From: Rhynchonema sp. JSB1_4 | Lineage: Eukaryota; Nematoda; Chromadorea; Monhysterida; Xyalidae | Direction: 5' to 3' | Assembly (NCBI GenBank): GCA_030248065.1 | Contig: JASAMV010003012.1 | Span: forward strand, 1-64,000 | DNA: 64,000 nucleotides | Shown: in pieces, positions 12,360 to 24,010 of the stretch | Layout: each line of letters begins with the position of its first letter | How positions within the stretch are numbered: the stretch's first letter is position 1 | Position numbers and translations under genes: made by a program | The notes under the pieces: model-generated | What the model was told of the DNA's origin: nothing | Seen by the model: the letters and a program-made list of their open reading frames with translations, nothing else | Databases searched by the model: none

Positions 12360-13835
12360 CAGTGGCGGCCATAAGTTTTTAGACTCTTGTGTTGTAATAA
12401 TGCACGTGCCTGAAACAGCAAGCTGACTGCAGCGAGTGGGCCGAGCTTGGGATCTGGGCTGGGTATGACGTCACTAATTAGTCATACAGCAGAACAAGCC
12501 ATCTTTATGTATTGTTTGGTTGCGAGCATAATTTTTTCGCAGCCGGCCAGGTTTTGGCCCGGCCAAAAGTTTTTAGACTTTTTCAGTGGATTGTTTTCTT
12601 GGTTGTTTTGATTGATTTTGGTGACAAATCTGGTGTGTATGAGGCAAATCGAGGTAGCCCGATCATTTGTGATGTGTGTTGAGTCTCTCGGATGAATAAC
12701 GGTGGAGGAGTGGCTGATTGGAGGAGGAGGAACAGTCAAAGTGTCGGCAACCCCAAAGATCGATCATGAATCGGTCTTAGAGCTGCGAATGACCGCTCAT
12801 TATAATCTCTTCTTGTCCTGAAAGTGCTAAATAAGCGTCAGCATCATATTCTGAACCTCTGGTAACCGTGTGTTACTTTTCAATATTTCGCGATTCGCAT
12901 GGTCGGTGTCGGGGACCCCGGCGGACCATAGTTATCGTCTGCAGCTCAGGAGTACATAGGGGTGGGTGGATCACCAACCCTGTAGTTAGACCGATTGCTG
13001 CACCAGCTCACTTTCGTCAAACGACAATAACCACGTAGAACCACTCCTTCAAGAAATACAGACTGGTTCAAAAACAATCCTTGATATTTGGGCATAATTC
13101 AGTAGTTAAGACCGACATGTGAATTTGGGCCCTCTGTAATTTTAGTGGCAGTGATCCAATTCCGGTTATTGTCAGTTTAGTAAGAGTCAAACTTGATTGC
13201 CTGTACTGTCGACCTGTTTGGTTCCATCCAGCTCACACCTCCACTCAGCTATCACCAAATCTACAACCCACCGGTGAATCCGGCAATGTCGGGGAAAAAC
13301 CGAGGGCACCGTGGCTGGTGACTATATTGCTGAATCTTGCAAATAATGGTCATTAGTGGTTTGTCACGTTGTTTAGATTAAAAACAAACCACAACCTGAA
13401 CCGACATAACACTTTACAACCGATTAGTGGTCTAGCTCTGAGATTTTCGGCACTTTGGCCGCTCCTCCTCCGCCAATCAGCCACTCCTCCACCGTTGCGG
13501 AACCAAGAGTGGCGAAACCTTCCACAAACGATCAGGGCACCTCAACTTACTCGTAGGGGTCGCATTTAACTCAAAAAGCCACCAAAAACAACCAAAGAGA
13601 CGGTCATCTGAGAAAGTCTAAAAACTTTTGGCCGGGCCTGAATGGGACCCAGCACCGAACTTCTGCCACAGTCTTTTTTGATGTGGAGATCTGAGATCGG
13701 CATGTGCCATGGTTATAGTGGACACCTGCCGCAAGACAACGGACGGAGCAGCCGAGCTCACACACAGCTGCAGAGAGCAGAAATCACCAGTTTCAAAATC
13801 CACTGCAAGAGTCTAAAAACTTATGGCCGCCACTG
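12360..13835. mobile_element. Tc1/mariner-like element with long nested inverted repeats
   Basis: The 30-base termini (12360-12389 and 13806-13835) are perfect inverted copies. They begin CAGTGGCGGCCATAAG and are flanked by TA on each side, as expected for Tc1/mariner insertion. Two further inverted pairs lie inside: 12556-12581 with 13613-13638 (GGCCCGGCCAAAAG core) and 12698-12730 with 13464-13496 (GGAGTGGCTGATTGG core). The arms between these pairs are diverged. No intact transposase or catalytic DDE/D motif is readable. It may be a foldback made from two head-to-head relics. Confidence 0.7.
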
Positions 13836-13837
13836 TA

Positions 13838-16397
13838 CATACAATACTGTACCTGCCTGTTGAAACATGAGTCAGTGTCCCATTGTCGCAATCTCGTGCA
13901 TCGCGCGCTATTTTTGTTTTCCGCTCAGTCACCGCCGCGTGAAACCTTGCACACGCCGAAGACATACAAGTCGATACGCACCTTCGTGTCGCCAACCGCG
14001 CCGGGGTTGAGTTGGGTTGGCCCGAGGTGCAAAATGGATTGAGACATAAGTGTATCTTGCGATTTCGTTGTTTCTGTGATTTCGACCGGCGTAACAATCG
14101 TTCCCTGTGATGTGCGTTGTGCGTACATGAGCGCTGGTCGAAAATTACAGAAACAGCGAAACGGCAACCTGAGCCAGTTTCCATCCTCACCAACCCAGCG
14201 CGGTTGTGTGCAAAGGGCAGACCGGTCCACGGTGTCTTACTCTTATTATTCATGTGGATACTGATACTATTGAATAAGTTGACGTCAATCTTGACATTTA
14301 GCCACCAGTTTAGCAGACGTACAGTAGTACGGTTTCGTCAAACAAAACGAATGTCATTGGCACGGTATATTACGGTCTGGTTCTTTGGCCAGCCTCCGCT
14401 GGTATTTCGATAATCAAAGAGCGGCTTTTGCCTTAGAGACGCTGACTTCTCAAGGCCCTTGGCAACGCTTTCGTCATAGCCTGCCCAAAATTGCGAGCTT
14501 CATGAGCTCGAATCTGGATTGGATATGTGGATGGGTCTGGGTGCACTGCTCGATATTAAAATCGCAAGTTATATACTAAAAGCAGCTCAGACAATTACCG
14601 TTTAAAAATATACAGCACAGATGAAATATAGGGAAGGCCGGTCTTTCATGCGACAATCTTGCCTGTCTAGACGCGGTCACTGGAAATGCATGCAGTTTAT
14701 TATTCTAATCATTTGATAAAACGCAACGCGCTCCGCGAAACAATCCGAAATACAAAGTTCTTTTCATGTCAATCCACAATGAAAGTCAACTGATTGTACG
14801 TCCCATTTTGATATATCTGACCGAGTTTTTCACCCAACTAGTGTCATTCCTAGCAACAGATGCATTGTTACATACATAGTATGCAATTCACGGTCAACAG
14901 ATCGGGAATCCCGAAGATGGCTGATTCGTTTAATTTAATGTGTTCGCCATTGATTACGGTCGCAACCTGGTCAGTTCCAGTTGCACCAAAATTTGTGTGA
15001 ATGAATTCAAAAAATATCAAGTGTTTAAAATGGTCACACAAGCTGTGTTCCAACGGAATCCCGATGCCGGCGACTCCCGGGATCCCTGCCGTTTTCCAAT
15101 CCCGATCAAGTAAATTTTGAATTGCAATCCCGATCCCGGTCTCGGTTAAAATGCAGGCTGGGACTGACGGGATTGACTTCAAGGTTCAGGACCATAAAGT
15201 AACCATAAACTGATCGTCAACAGCTGGCAATACACAAAGTTTTTTCGTTAAGGCCACTTTATACTTCGTCTCGTTGCGATACAAAGAACAAAATGTCACC
15301 CAGAACAAGCCGCAACAAAGAACATTGCGATACTGTGCATCGGTTGTCGTTTGTTGCGCAGCAGTCTGTTTGCGTGTGGTGTTCCTCATGTTTCCCAGCG
15401 CGGCCGCTGCGCCTGTCCCTTTTATCAGGATTTGCATGCCGCACATGCGTGTGCGTGTGGTGGAAAGTATTGGGGTTTCGGCATTAAAACTGGTGTAATG
15501 CACAAAGGATGTAGGGTAACAAGTCGGTCTCCCATATGTCGCCCTCTCAGTTTCAAATGGAGCTCTTCGACTTCATTTGGGGCCAACCGTTTACAAAAAA
15601 ATGAACAAAAAGCACAGATTTTGCTTCAGAAAGGATAAACATAGGCCATTTTCACACTTTTTTCAGCAGGAACTGCTCAAACATCGAATCACACGTGATT
15701 TAGGCAGAATTCCCAGTGCGTGCGCGTTTGCGCGTCAACGTTGCTTTTGGTCGGCTGACGCGCAAATGCGGCATGCACGCGTGAGAAACCCGCCTACACA
15801 AACCGATTGCGCTACGTATCCATTAAATGACGTTAGCGATGATTTTCAGTAATGTCAAGATTGTACCCATCCCGAGAAATCCCCTTCTCCACGTTCAGAA
15901 ACGCTACAGAAAAGAGCTCTGGGGCCCTGTTTTAAGTATAAAATGTTAGAAAAAGGCCGATTTTCCTCCATTTTGTCGAATAGAGCCCCGGGGGCTTTAT
16001 TATGAAAAACTCCGGTGCCCACATGCAACCACAATTTGGCCACGATTTTGTTGGCCATAACCGCTACATAAACACGCATAAAACCAGCTTTTTGCTAAGC
16101 TGAATGTTGCTGCTTCTGCATAGCATAGTGCATCTGTGTCAATTCAAAACAAAATAACGCGTCGGCGTCTCGACGCGAGCCTGTTGTTTATTTATTTATC
16201 ACAGAATCATGCACTAAAATGCCGAAGTGTACACTTTGGTGGTTTTTGTAACTGTTATTCACATCTCAAACAAAACAATCCCGACGTCAATATTTGTGAG
16301 CTTCATTTTTTGCCCTGCCAATTGATACAGTAAAACTTCGTTATAAGTGCATCAACGGGACACATGCCCAAAAGCATGCATAAAGTGATATGCCTAT
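13838..16397. other. Intergenic sequence with minor repeats
   Basis: No conserved coding exon is seen. 15055-15175 repeats variants of GATCGGGATTG and GGGATTCCG on the minus strand. Otherwise only short, unsupported open frames occur. Confidence 0.4.
15900..16010. repeat. C-rich dispersed repeat family, copy 4
   Basis: It carries GAGCTCTGGGGCCC at about 15915 and GAGCCCCGGGGGCTTTATT at about 15981, followed by AAAAACTCCGG. The same tail is found in the 47215-47262 copy and at about 5326. Confidence 0.45.
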
Positions 16398-16623
16398 GGG
16401 TGGAATTTTCGAAACGGTGTAAAGGTCAGTTGGGCGTAAAGGTCGGTGTAAAGTTCGGTCGAAAGCTCGGTCGGCGTAGCTCGGTGTAAACGTGAAACAT
16501 TGCCTGTTATTAACGTGGAATGTTTCAAGTTTAAACCGAGGTCTGTCACACTGAGCTGTCGACCGAGCTTTCCACCGACCTTTACACCCAACTGACCTTT
16601 ACACCGTTTCAAAAATATCACCC
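16398..16623. mobile_element. 226-bp MITE, copy 1
   Basis: The left arm starts GGGTGGAATTTTCGAAACGG and continues GTGTAAAGGTCAGTTGGG. The right arm is its near-exact reverse complement, ending ATATCACCC. The arms are about 80 bases each, so the element folds into a hairpin. It has no coding capacity. A second copy of identical length lies at 42401-42626. TAT is present on both sides here but not around copy 2, so the duplication length is uncertain. Confidence 0.8.
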
Positions 16624-17285
16624 TATGACCGGCTCTGTGGTCAAATCAAGTCGTCAAATCACATGTATATTATTCCTCGCGTTCATTTGGGGGCTCATTG
16701 CAGATGTATTATTGCATGATTTGCGACGACAGCACTATGAGCCGATGTACCAGCTTGCATCAAAGAACAACAGAACGTTGTGATTTCTTCAGTTCCCAGA
16801 AACGTGCAAATTTGGCCTATACATGTGCTATTATGAACTATAAATGCATGTATTTTGCTCTGCAGGATCACCAAAAGTGATATGCGTATGCGAAGTCGAA
16901 ATACTGCATGCTTGTGACGAAGTCCTTAACTATGACGAAATTTCGGGTCACACCAAAAAGTGTGCATCAGGTGAAGTTATGCTTAACGAACCTGCCTATG
17001 ACGAAGTTTCACTGTATGACATCACGTTTTGGAGCCGCTTTTGTGGCATTAGATTATAGATCGTGCTTTGGAGGGCACGAGAAGAGTGGTTTTCTCAGCG
17101 ACTTTGAGTCCCTAAATCTTGAGGTTACAATTTCATACAAGTAGTCACATGACCAAAAGCTGCTTTGCACCTGCTTTTTGTTGTCGATGTTCAGTCATAT
17201 GCACGCTTTATGTAGTCACTTTTTATGCGCTTAGCACAAAGCCTGCTAGAATTACATGTGACACGCATAATGCGACATGTGGCAA

Positions 17286-17561
17286 GGGCGCGTTTAGTCA
17301 CACTGTGAAGTGGAAAATAAAAATGAAAATTTTTACAATACGACTAAACGCATGATGGAAAACGGAAATGAAGCTACATAAAGAGTTTTTCTGTGTAAAA
17401 TCTGACCAATCAGCGGCCGAAATTTGAAGAGCACGGAAAATGTTTTGCCATATGCCAAGACTCGACTACCTACCACGGAAAATGTTTCGTTCCAATTCCA
17501 TTTTTCGATATGCGTTTGCAAAAATTTTCTTTTCCATTTTCCATGATGACTAAACGCGCCC
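17286..17561. mobile_element. 276-bp MITE with GGGCGCGTTTAGTCA ends
   Basis: The 15-base terminal inverted repeat GGGCGCGTTTAGTCA is perfect (17286-17300 and 17547-17561). The flanks are CAA on the left and TAA on the right, which fits a slightly mutated TWA duplication of Harbinger type. Subterminal blocks (TGGAAAATAAAAATG against the right arm) also pair. There is no coding capacity. Confidence 0.65.
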
Positions 17562-17564
17562 TAA

Positions 17565-18697
17565 TGATGAAATGATTTTGTGAGCACAACCATTGATCAC
17601 TAAAATTATCAGCAACAAACTGTATTATGTTGTTCGAGATGATCTGGTAAAAGTTGCCTGTTCTCTAAGAAATTGCCAGACGCCGGTGGTAGGCTTTGAT
17701 CTTTGGGTTATTCATTGCATTTTCCTGTATACTGTATCAAAGTGTGGGGATACAGAAAAAACTTGCGACCATGATTATTGTAGTCGTCCTAGAAGTGTAA
17801 CCAACCGTTTCACATGCGACGTCTTGTTCATTATGCTCCCGTCAAAGTGACCGGGTCGAACCCTGTTGGTTTTTTCGCGTTCGGTCAATATTTCCTGTCA
17901 TTTACAATCATGCTGTACCATCCCATCATAGAATTCCTATATCTGGCAACCACTTGACAGTAAGGTTAGGTAAGTACATTTGCGGAAAGCCCGCGCATAT
18001 AGAGTGCTGCGCCAAAAAAAGCGCTCCGATACAGTGTGACAAGTGATGGACACAGCCGCCAAGTACCCGTTCCGAATATCTGAAAATATAAGGCGCGTGT
18101 AATCACGTTGTACGTACATAACGAAGTTACGCTGCGGTTATGATGCGCTGGGTTTTTACCAGGTTTGCTTCTTGAGATCTTTTACAGTGAGCCGCTCCTG
18201 TATTGATAAACGGTTTGCCTCTCCAGGATGTATAATACAATGTGGGAGCAACATGAACATGTAGTACCTATATTCACCTTGCCTTCATGGCCTGATAATC
18301 AATCGTGCATGAAAATTACGTGCAAAATGCCAAGTGTTCAAGATTTTTCTCTTCGGGCTCACCCGTGCGTGAACGATCAGCGTGTGACTAAAGGCAAAGG
18401 GGGTAACATTGTATTGCATGGATGGAAATTTTAAAGAAAAACATCGAGAGAAGTCTCGCAGTAAGGCACATAATTATGGTGTGGGAGGTACAGATGTGCG
18501 TGCTGTTACTGTACCATGTTAAGAAGAAGCCGCCTCAGTTTTAGTTCTTCTGACTGCCTCAGATTACGTTACTGCATTTTCATGCTTGAGTTTGAAAAGT
18601 ACAAACATACCTTTCATTCTATTATTATACATGTATTCCTTCCAGAAGGGCATAATTTTGTTCAAACCTCAGAATCAAATGTTTCAAAATTAAAAAA
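17565..18697. other. Region upstream of the GPCR gene
   Basis: It should contain the promoter and any 5' untranslated exon of the receptor, but I see no definite TATA element or upstream exon. GGGTCGAACCC at 17853 resembles a tRNA B box, but no A box or cloverleaf accompanies it. Confidence 0.3.
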
Positions 18698-21600
18698 ATG
18701 TCGATGTGCGTTGACGGTTCAATTGCATCGTTGAGCAACAGTTCATTCGCGTTGGCATTGGAGTCAAGCGTACGCGCGTTCCACAACGTCTACGGGCCGG
18801 TGCATTTGGCCATCTCGACAATTCTGTGCGCCGTCGGTGTGCTTGCCAATATGATGCATTTGAGGTATATGCGTAAAACGGGCATTGATTGCATAATCGA
18901 TTTGCATTTATTTCCATATTGATTTTTCCGTTTTATGGTCAGCAGCACAAAAGTTCACTGGTGGTTCAGTTTGGCCTTATTTGGGACACACTTCGGATTT
19001 GAGATATGAAACATTGCTGAACATAACCGCCAGTAAGGCGACTCCTCTCCAATCACCTCACACATCTTGCTTCGTATTACAACCATTTTATGGTTTGGAA
19101 GATTATTAGCGTGGTACTACCTTAAGATAAGTAACTACTACAAGCCGAACTTACTTTATTCACCGAAGTATGTACTGCCTTTTTGAGAGTGCTTACCTCG
19201 CGCCGTCTCCGTCATCAGTCGGTCAACGTGCTGTTGGCAGCCATCGCTCTGTGCGACATGGGCACAATGGCATTCTTTCTCGTGTACACCATGCATTTCA
19301 AAATATTCAAAGATTCGTCCGAATGCGGCGTCTTCAAACAGTTTACGAAATGTGAGCTTGCATTTTTATATTTTTTTGTTCTACAAGGTTCCGTACGTTC
19401 GTCGATACTGAAAGTTGAACGTAGGTATACTTGAGAAGTGAACGAAAGTGTTGAGTGACAGTAATGTCAGTAGTAACCGGCACCGTACCGTAACCCTAAA
19501 CCATTCCCGTCTAGGTCTTCGGCATCCCACCTGATGATAAAAGTAAGTGTGTTATACCAAGAAAAATATTAACTTGGATAACAATGTTTTTCAATAGTTT
19601 TCCCCACTGTACATAACATACATTCCCATAATTTACAGCAGCACAGTGTACAACCGGCACATGCATATTCCTTCAACCATTACCGTAACCTTCATCCATT
19701 ACCGGCACATACATATTCCTTCAACCATTACCGTAACCTTCATCCATTACCGGCACGGCTCATGCATATTCCTTCAACCATTACCGTAACCTTCATCCAT
19801 TACCGGCACGTTCATATTCCTTCAACCACTACCGTAACCTTCATCCATTCCAGTCTGGGTGTACTACGGTATCATGCAGTCGTGGATGTGCATCTGGCTG
19901 CACAGTTCGAGTCTGTGGCTGTCGGTCGCGATGGCGATGTTCCGTTTCATGACCATGCGTTCCGTCAGTCCGCGTCTGTTCTGGACGTCGCCGCAACGCG
20001 CGCTCTACGTCACCATACTCACGTTTGCAGCTGTGTTTTTGACGGGTCTGTTGCGGGAGCGGGGTTTCACCCACACCCGGTATTTTTTCTGCAAGTCAAC
20101 TCAAAGATAAAAGTATCGATTTATTAAACACGTTTTGGTGATCGGATCGGGTCGAGTCGGGATGGATCGGAACAAATTTCTCTTGGTCACGTGACTTTAA
20201 ATTTTAGCACAACTGTTAGTAAACCACAAAATGAAAAAGTCACGCGACTAATACTGATTTCAATAGGTACTTTCCGATCACCAAATGTGCTATCAGTCAT
20301 ACCGTATCTCCCATCAAACTTGGGACAAACCATGTCAATAGCCCAACGACGTATTCCTTGCAGCGCTCCCCACACCATTGATGTACGGCGTATTCGACAT
20401 GAAACTCGACCGTAACCTCACACTGTCCTGTGGTCACAGCGAAGACCACGTGATCTATCTGACCGGAATGTCCGATCTGGCGACGCGAAACACTTGTTTG
20501 ATCATGAAATCCAATCTCTGGCTGTCGAGCATCGGCTCGAAGATCGGACCCTGCATTCTGCTGACCGTTCTGTCGACGATGCTCATTTGGCTGCTGCTCA
20601 AATTGAATCGGAAGCGAATGCAGTTCACACGCGTGTCATCGCGCGTCGCTGCGCATCTGGCCGCCGCACACGCGTCGCAACTGAGGGGTGCGTTATTAAG
20701 ATGGGATGTTCCAGCAGCTGGGTACTGCTCCTTGTCGTTTCAACGCCGACAAGCAGGATGGCAGGATTGCGAAAATGCCCAACCCACAAGGCAACATTTG
20801 GATATTCGGGTTGGACCAAATGCTCAAGGTCTTGTGATCCCCAGGAGGGGGATATACGGCCCAACTCCATGAAGCGTTCAAACATAAAAGCATAACCAGG
20901 TCACTCCTGAACTGGTTCCACCCGGATTTATCCATGAAAGATTTCAGCGTAGGATCGAGAAGCCAATGCACCAGGTCATCGTCAGTGACGAGTCTTCCAG
21001 ATATCGACGTGATCCCAAGCCAACCTGCTGCGGCGCACATGCAATGCTTTCAGCCCCAGGCATCAACCAACGTCGCGGTCGTGGTCACGCGAGTACGAGT
21101 ACGACCGTAATCCTCGTGCTCATCGTGCTGACCACCGTGCTCACCGAATTACCGCAGGGCATTCTCACGGTAGCGAGTGCGTTCTACACCGGATATGTCT
21201 ACGTCAAGATCTACCCGCATCTGACGGAACTCACCGATCTGTTGTCATTGTTGAACAGTAGCGCCAACTTTGTGCTCTGCGTCTCCATGTCTAGCGCGTA
21301 CAGACAGGTCAGTGCGCGGATTGAAGTAGTGATTTACTCATATATGGTTCATCATCTTGTTACAATGAAGGTGTGACTCGTGGAGCGGAAGCAAAATCAC
21401 AAGAAACAAGACCCCCAAACTATACAGGTTGCGTGGGTCGTCCTGATAAAGCCGGTGCTGAAATTTTTCGGAATCACGTGGTTCGCCAAAAAGGGTCGCT
21501 CGTATCACGGTCACGACCACGAGGCGTCGAAAAACGCGACGCTTCTCAAGCCAAACGCAGTGATGTCGATCAAAACTGGTTGCCAGGAAGCCGATAAAAT

Positions 21601-22395
21601 AACGAAAGATCTGAAATCGAAATGTCAGTGCTTATTGAATATATGCGTAAGACAAAAACAGAAGATATGAGCCAAAATTATTTCAGGTCCTGAGTCGGGT
21701 GATGGTACCGATCCGGACACCGTTCGATCGCCGACACCTGAGAACCGACCGCAATGTCTGACAGCCGAAACGACGGTTAATTCGGTTGACGCGCATGTAC
21801 GCGCACCCCGTCCCCGCATGATCCGGGAACTGTCGTTGTTCGAACCGGTCCTTGACTCGTCGGAAGATTCCGGATCCGAATACGAACTCAAGGAGAAACT
21901 ATTGAACTGCAACAGTCTGTCCTTCGGTCAGCAGACAGTGTATTCCAAGTCGGAGAGGGGAACATTGTTGAGTCGCACGCAAAGCTGTCGGCCATCAAAA
22001 ACACGATTCTCAATCAAACTCATGGCCAGTCGATTCATTGACGGCGTTGGTGAGTCAATTTCATTTCCAAAGCGCAGTAGTGCACCCACTGAAATATGGT
22101 TCATTGTTATTACAACATGTTTGTGTCTGCAGGTTTAAGCCCCCGGCCAATGAGCGCGTTGACATTGCATCACGCACAGGGTGTTCGATTTGAGCCAAGA
22201 AATAGCTTAATCACTAAACCGTTGAGTCCGAACTCGATCGAGATGTACAACTCGATTAATCGATCTCCCATTGACAATACTGAACAGAATGATGCGACTC
22301 ATTTGCCTCATCGGATCCAAAACGGATGTGCTAAGTCGCGAACCCCTGGAAACGAACGAGTCGACTACGACGCTGAACTCGATACGCTACTTTAG
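18698..22395 (+). CDS. Rhodopsin-class peptide GPCR, DMSR/myosuppressin-receptor-like
   Basis: Predicted seven-helix plasma-membrane receptor, most like FMRFamide/myosuppressin (DMSR, Srw-type) receptors. The ligand is inferred only from family. Eight exons with consistent phases total 640 codons: 18698-18864, 19188-19351, 19854-20045, 20364-20687, 21054-21307, 21428-21623, 21687-22049 and 22133-22395. Helix 1 is near residues 30-55 (LAISTILCAVGVLANMMHLR), helix 2 near 66-90 (VLLAAIALCDMGTMAFFLVY), helix 3 near 112-142, helix 4 near 157-180, helix 5 near 232-256, helix 6 near 300-325 (LTELPQGIL) and helix 7 near 347-365 (LLNSSANFVLCVSMSSAYRQ). Cys before helix 3 (SSECGVF) and in loop 2 (LTLSCG) could form the usual disulfide. 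The DRY site reads FRF, and the NPxxY region reads NSSANFVLC, as in this subfamily. The tail is about 270 residues, Ser- and acid-rich. The donor of exon 3 is the least certain border. The start ATG follows a run of A. Confidence 0.88.
19661..19853. repeat. Four-unit minisatellite ending on a splice acceptor
   Basis: Units of 48, 48, 53 and 44 bases share CAACCATTACCGTAACC and TTCATCCATTACCGGCAC. The fourth unit is cut short and its TTCATCCATTCCAG forms the acceptor of GPCR exon 3. A diverged partial unit precedes it near 19480-19513. Confidence 0.85.
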
Positions 22396-22437
22396 CTTGC
22401 TTTGTTGAAAAAATTCGCGCAACCACAATACATGTAA

Positions 22438-22613
22438 AGTGCGCGTGTAGTCATACCGGTACCATACCAGTTTTTTTGCACTCAAGTTATGATATCATGA
22501 CAAAACAATTTCTGTGAAACTCAAGTCTTTCTGTGGTTGATTGCTCAGATTTTAAGCAGAAAATAGTTCGAAAAGTTCCCACTTCCCAGTTTTCGGTATG
22601 ACCACACGCGGCC
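22438..22613. mobile_element. 176-bp MITE just after the GPCR stop
   Basis: The arms share GCGTGTRGTCATACC as an imperfect inverted pair (22443-22459 and 22596-22610). TAA flanks both ends (22435-22437 and 22614-22616), matching the TWA duplication of Harbinger-type elements. It lies in the probable 3' UTR of the receptor gene. There is no coding capacity. Confidence 0.55.
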
Positions 22614-22676
22614 TAAAATAGCCAGCATCTGTTTACTGGAAACTCAAGGGCATTCGTTCTCCACTCTCGAGATCGA

Positions 22677-22682
22677 AATAAA
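22677..22682 (+). promoter_or_regulatory. Candidate polyadenylation signal of the GPCR gene
   Basis: AATAAA lies 282 bases after the receptor stop codon. A second AATAAA at 22849-22854 is an alternative. Neither can be confirmed from sequence alone. Confidence 0.35.
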
Positions 22683-22689
22683 AAATTTA

Positions 22690-24010
22690 CTTTGCTGATT
22701 CTCCGAATTCGATACATAGAAATTTGTAAACGCCATAAAATTCTTTCAAGACAATAACAATACGTTAAAAATGTAATTTATAATAATTGGTGATATAAAC
22801 TATCGTGCATATCTTCTAGGCTCTTATATTCCATGATTAAGGATGATTAATAAACATGACAACGAACATTATGTGTGGATACAGAATAAAATGAATTCAA
22901 AAGCCGCGGAAAAACATGAATGTAACATAACAAAGAACGAATTATGGCGAAGTTTATAACATAATAATACACACATTCACACGAACAGGTATTTTGTACA
23001 AAGGAAATCAAATGCTACGGGCGTCGAGCGAGACTAGAGATCGTGTGACTCTATTTACAAAAAAATTATGCACTTAAAAGGAGAAATGCAAACGAAAAAC
23101 AAGAGCATGATTCATATAAAAGCAGTCAACACTGTCGTGCGATAATAATAGAGCTTCGCATGATCACAGGAACAGAATTTCAGTGCACGTTTCGTCAAAA
23201 AACACAGTGAGATTATTATAGTGCGATTGATTCTTGGAAAATAGCGAAATTCGTCCAAAAATACTATTGAGATTCAATAGAGAAGAACATGCATCAGACT
23301 AGAAACGCGAAGTTGATGGAAAGAATACTGAATGGAAAGTGGAATAAACAGTGGATAAAGCAAAAAGACCAATAGAGCATTGTCATCGAAGTACGAAGAG
23401 ATAATAAAGCTCGAGTTTCTAGTATACCGTAATGTCAGTGGTGAACAATTTTCGGGTCATGCGCTAAAGCACGCCAAAATGACCATGCGAGTATGCGTTG
23501 TGTGCAACTGAGATCAATGAAGAGTAGTGGATGGCAAGCACGGTGATTAACCAGATCATTTTATGTGCAAAACAGCTAGGAGTCCAAAAAAGATGGCTTC
23601 ATAGGCACAACCAAGAATTCTTCAGTGGAAATGTTGCTCGTTTCTCATCGTTCTGCAGAATACATCATATCAGTCTTTGGAAATAAAGAGAAATCAAACA
23701 ATGGCAAAAACTGCAAATATGGTTCAGCTGCATAAGAATAGAAGAGAAGAACCGAACCCGCTCGCAGCTGTTTGCGGAACAGTGACACATAGGTCAAGTA
23801 AAAACTATAGTTAAATTTAAATATATTAAAGATGCATGTAGCAATGCGATGGAACAGAGAAATGTTATCCATATAGGGGTGTAACAGTAGAGGAGTATGG
23901 CATAGCCGGCCAATATGGGCCCTACGATAGATAATAAAGCGATATAGCACAGGGAGAGGTGTGATCGAAAAATAATGAAATCGTCAGTGTCTATACGGTA
24001 TCCACAGTCA
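22690..24010. other. Convergent intergenic region
   Basis: AT-rich sequence between the 3' ends of the GPCR gene (plus) and the SLC4A11-like gene (minus). It should contain both 3' UTRs. No exon or structured repeat is seen. Confidence 0.45.

Noticed and set aside
17805..17875. tRNA-like segment with GGGTCGAACCC and CCAAC/GTTGG ends
   Set aside because: It lacks an A box and D arm, and the T loop is too short, so it is not a credible tRNA gene.
20494..20895. Open frames beside GPCR exon 4
   Set aside because: Other-frame readings of exon 20364-20687 and its following intron.
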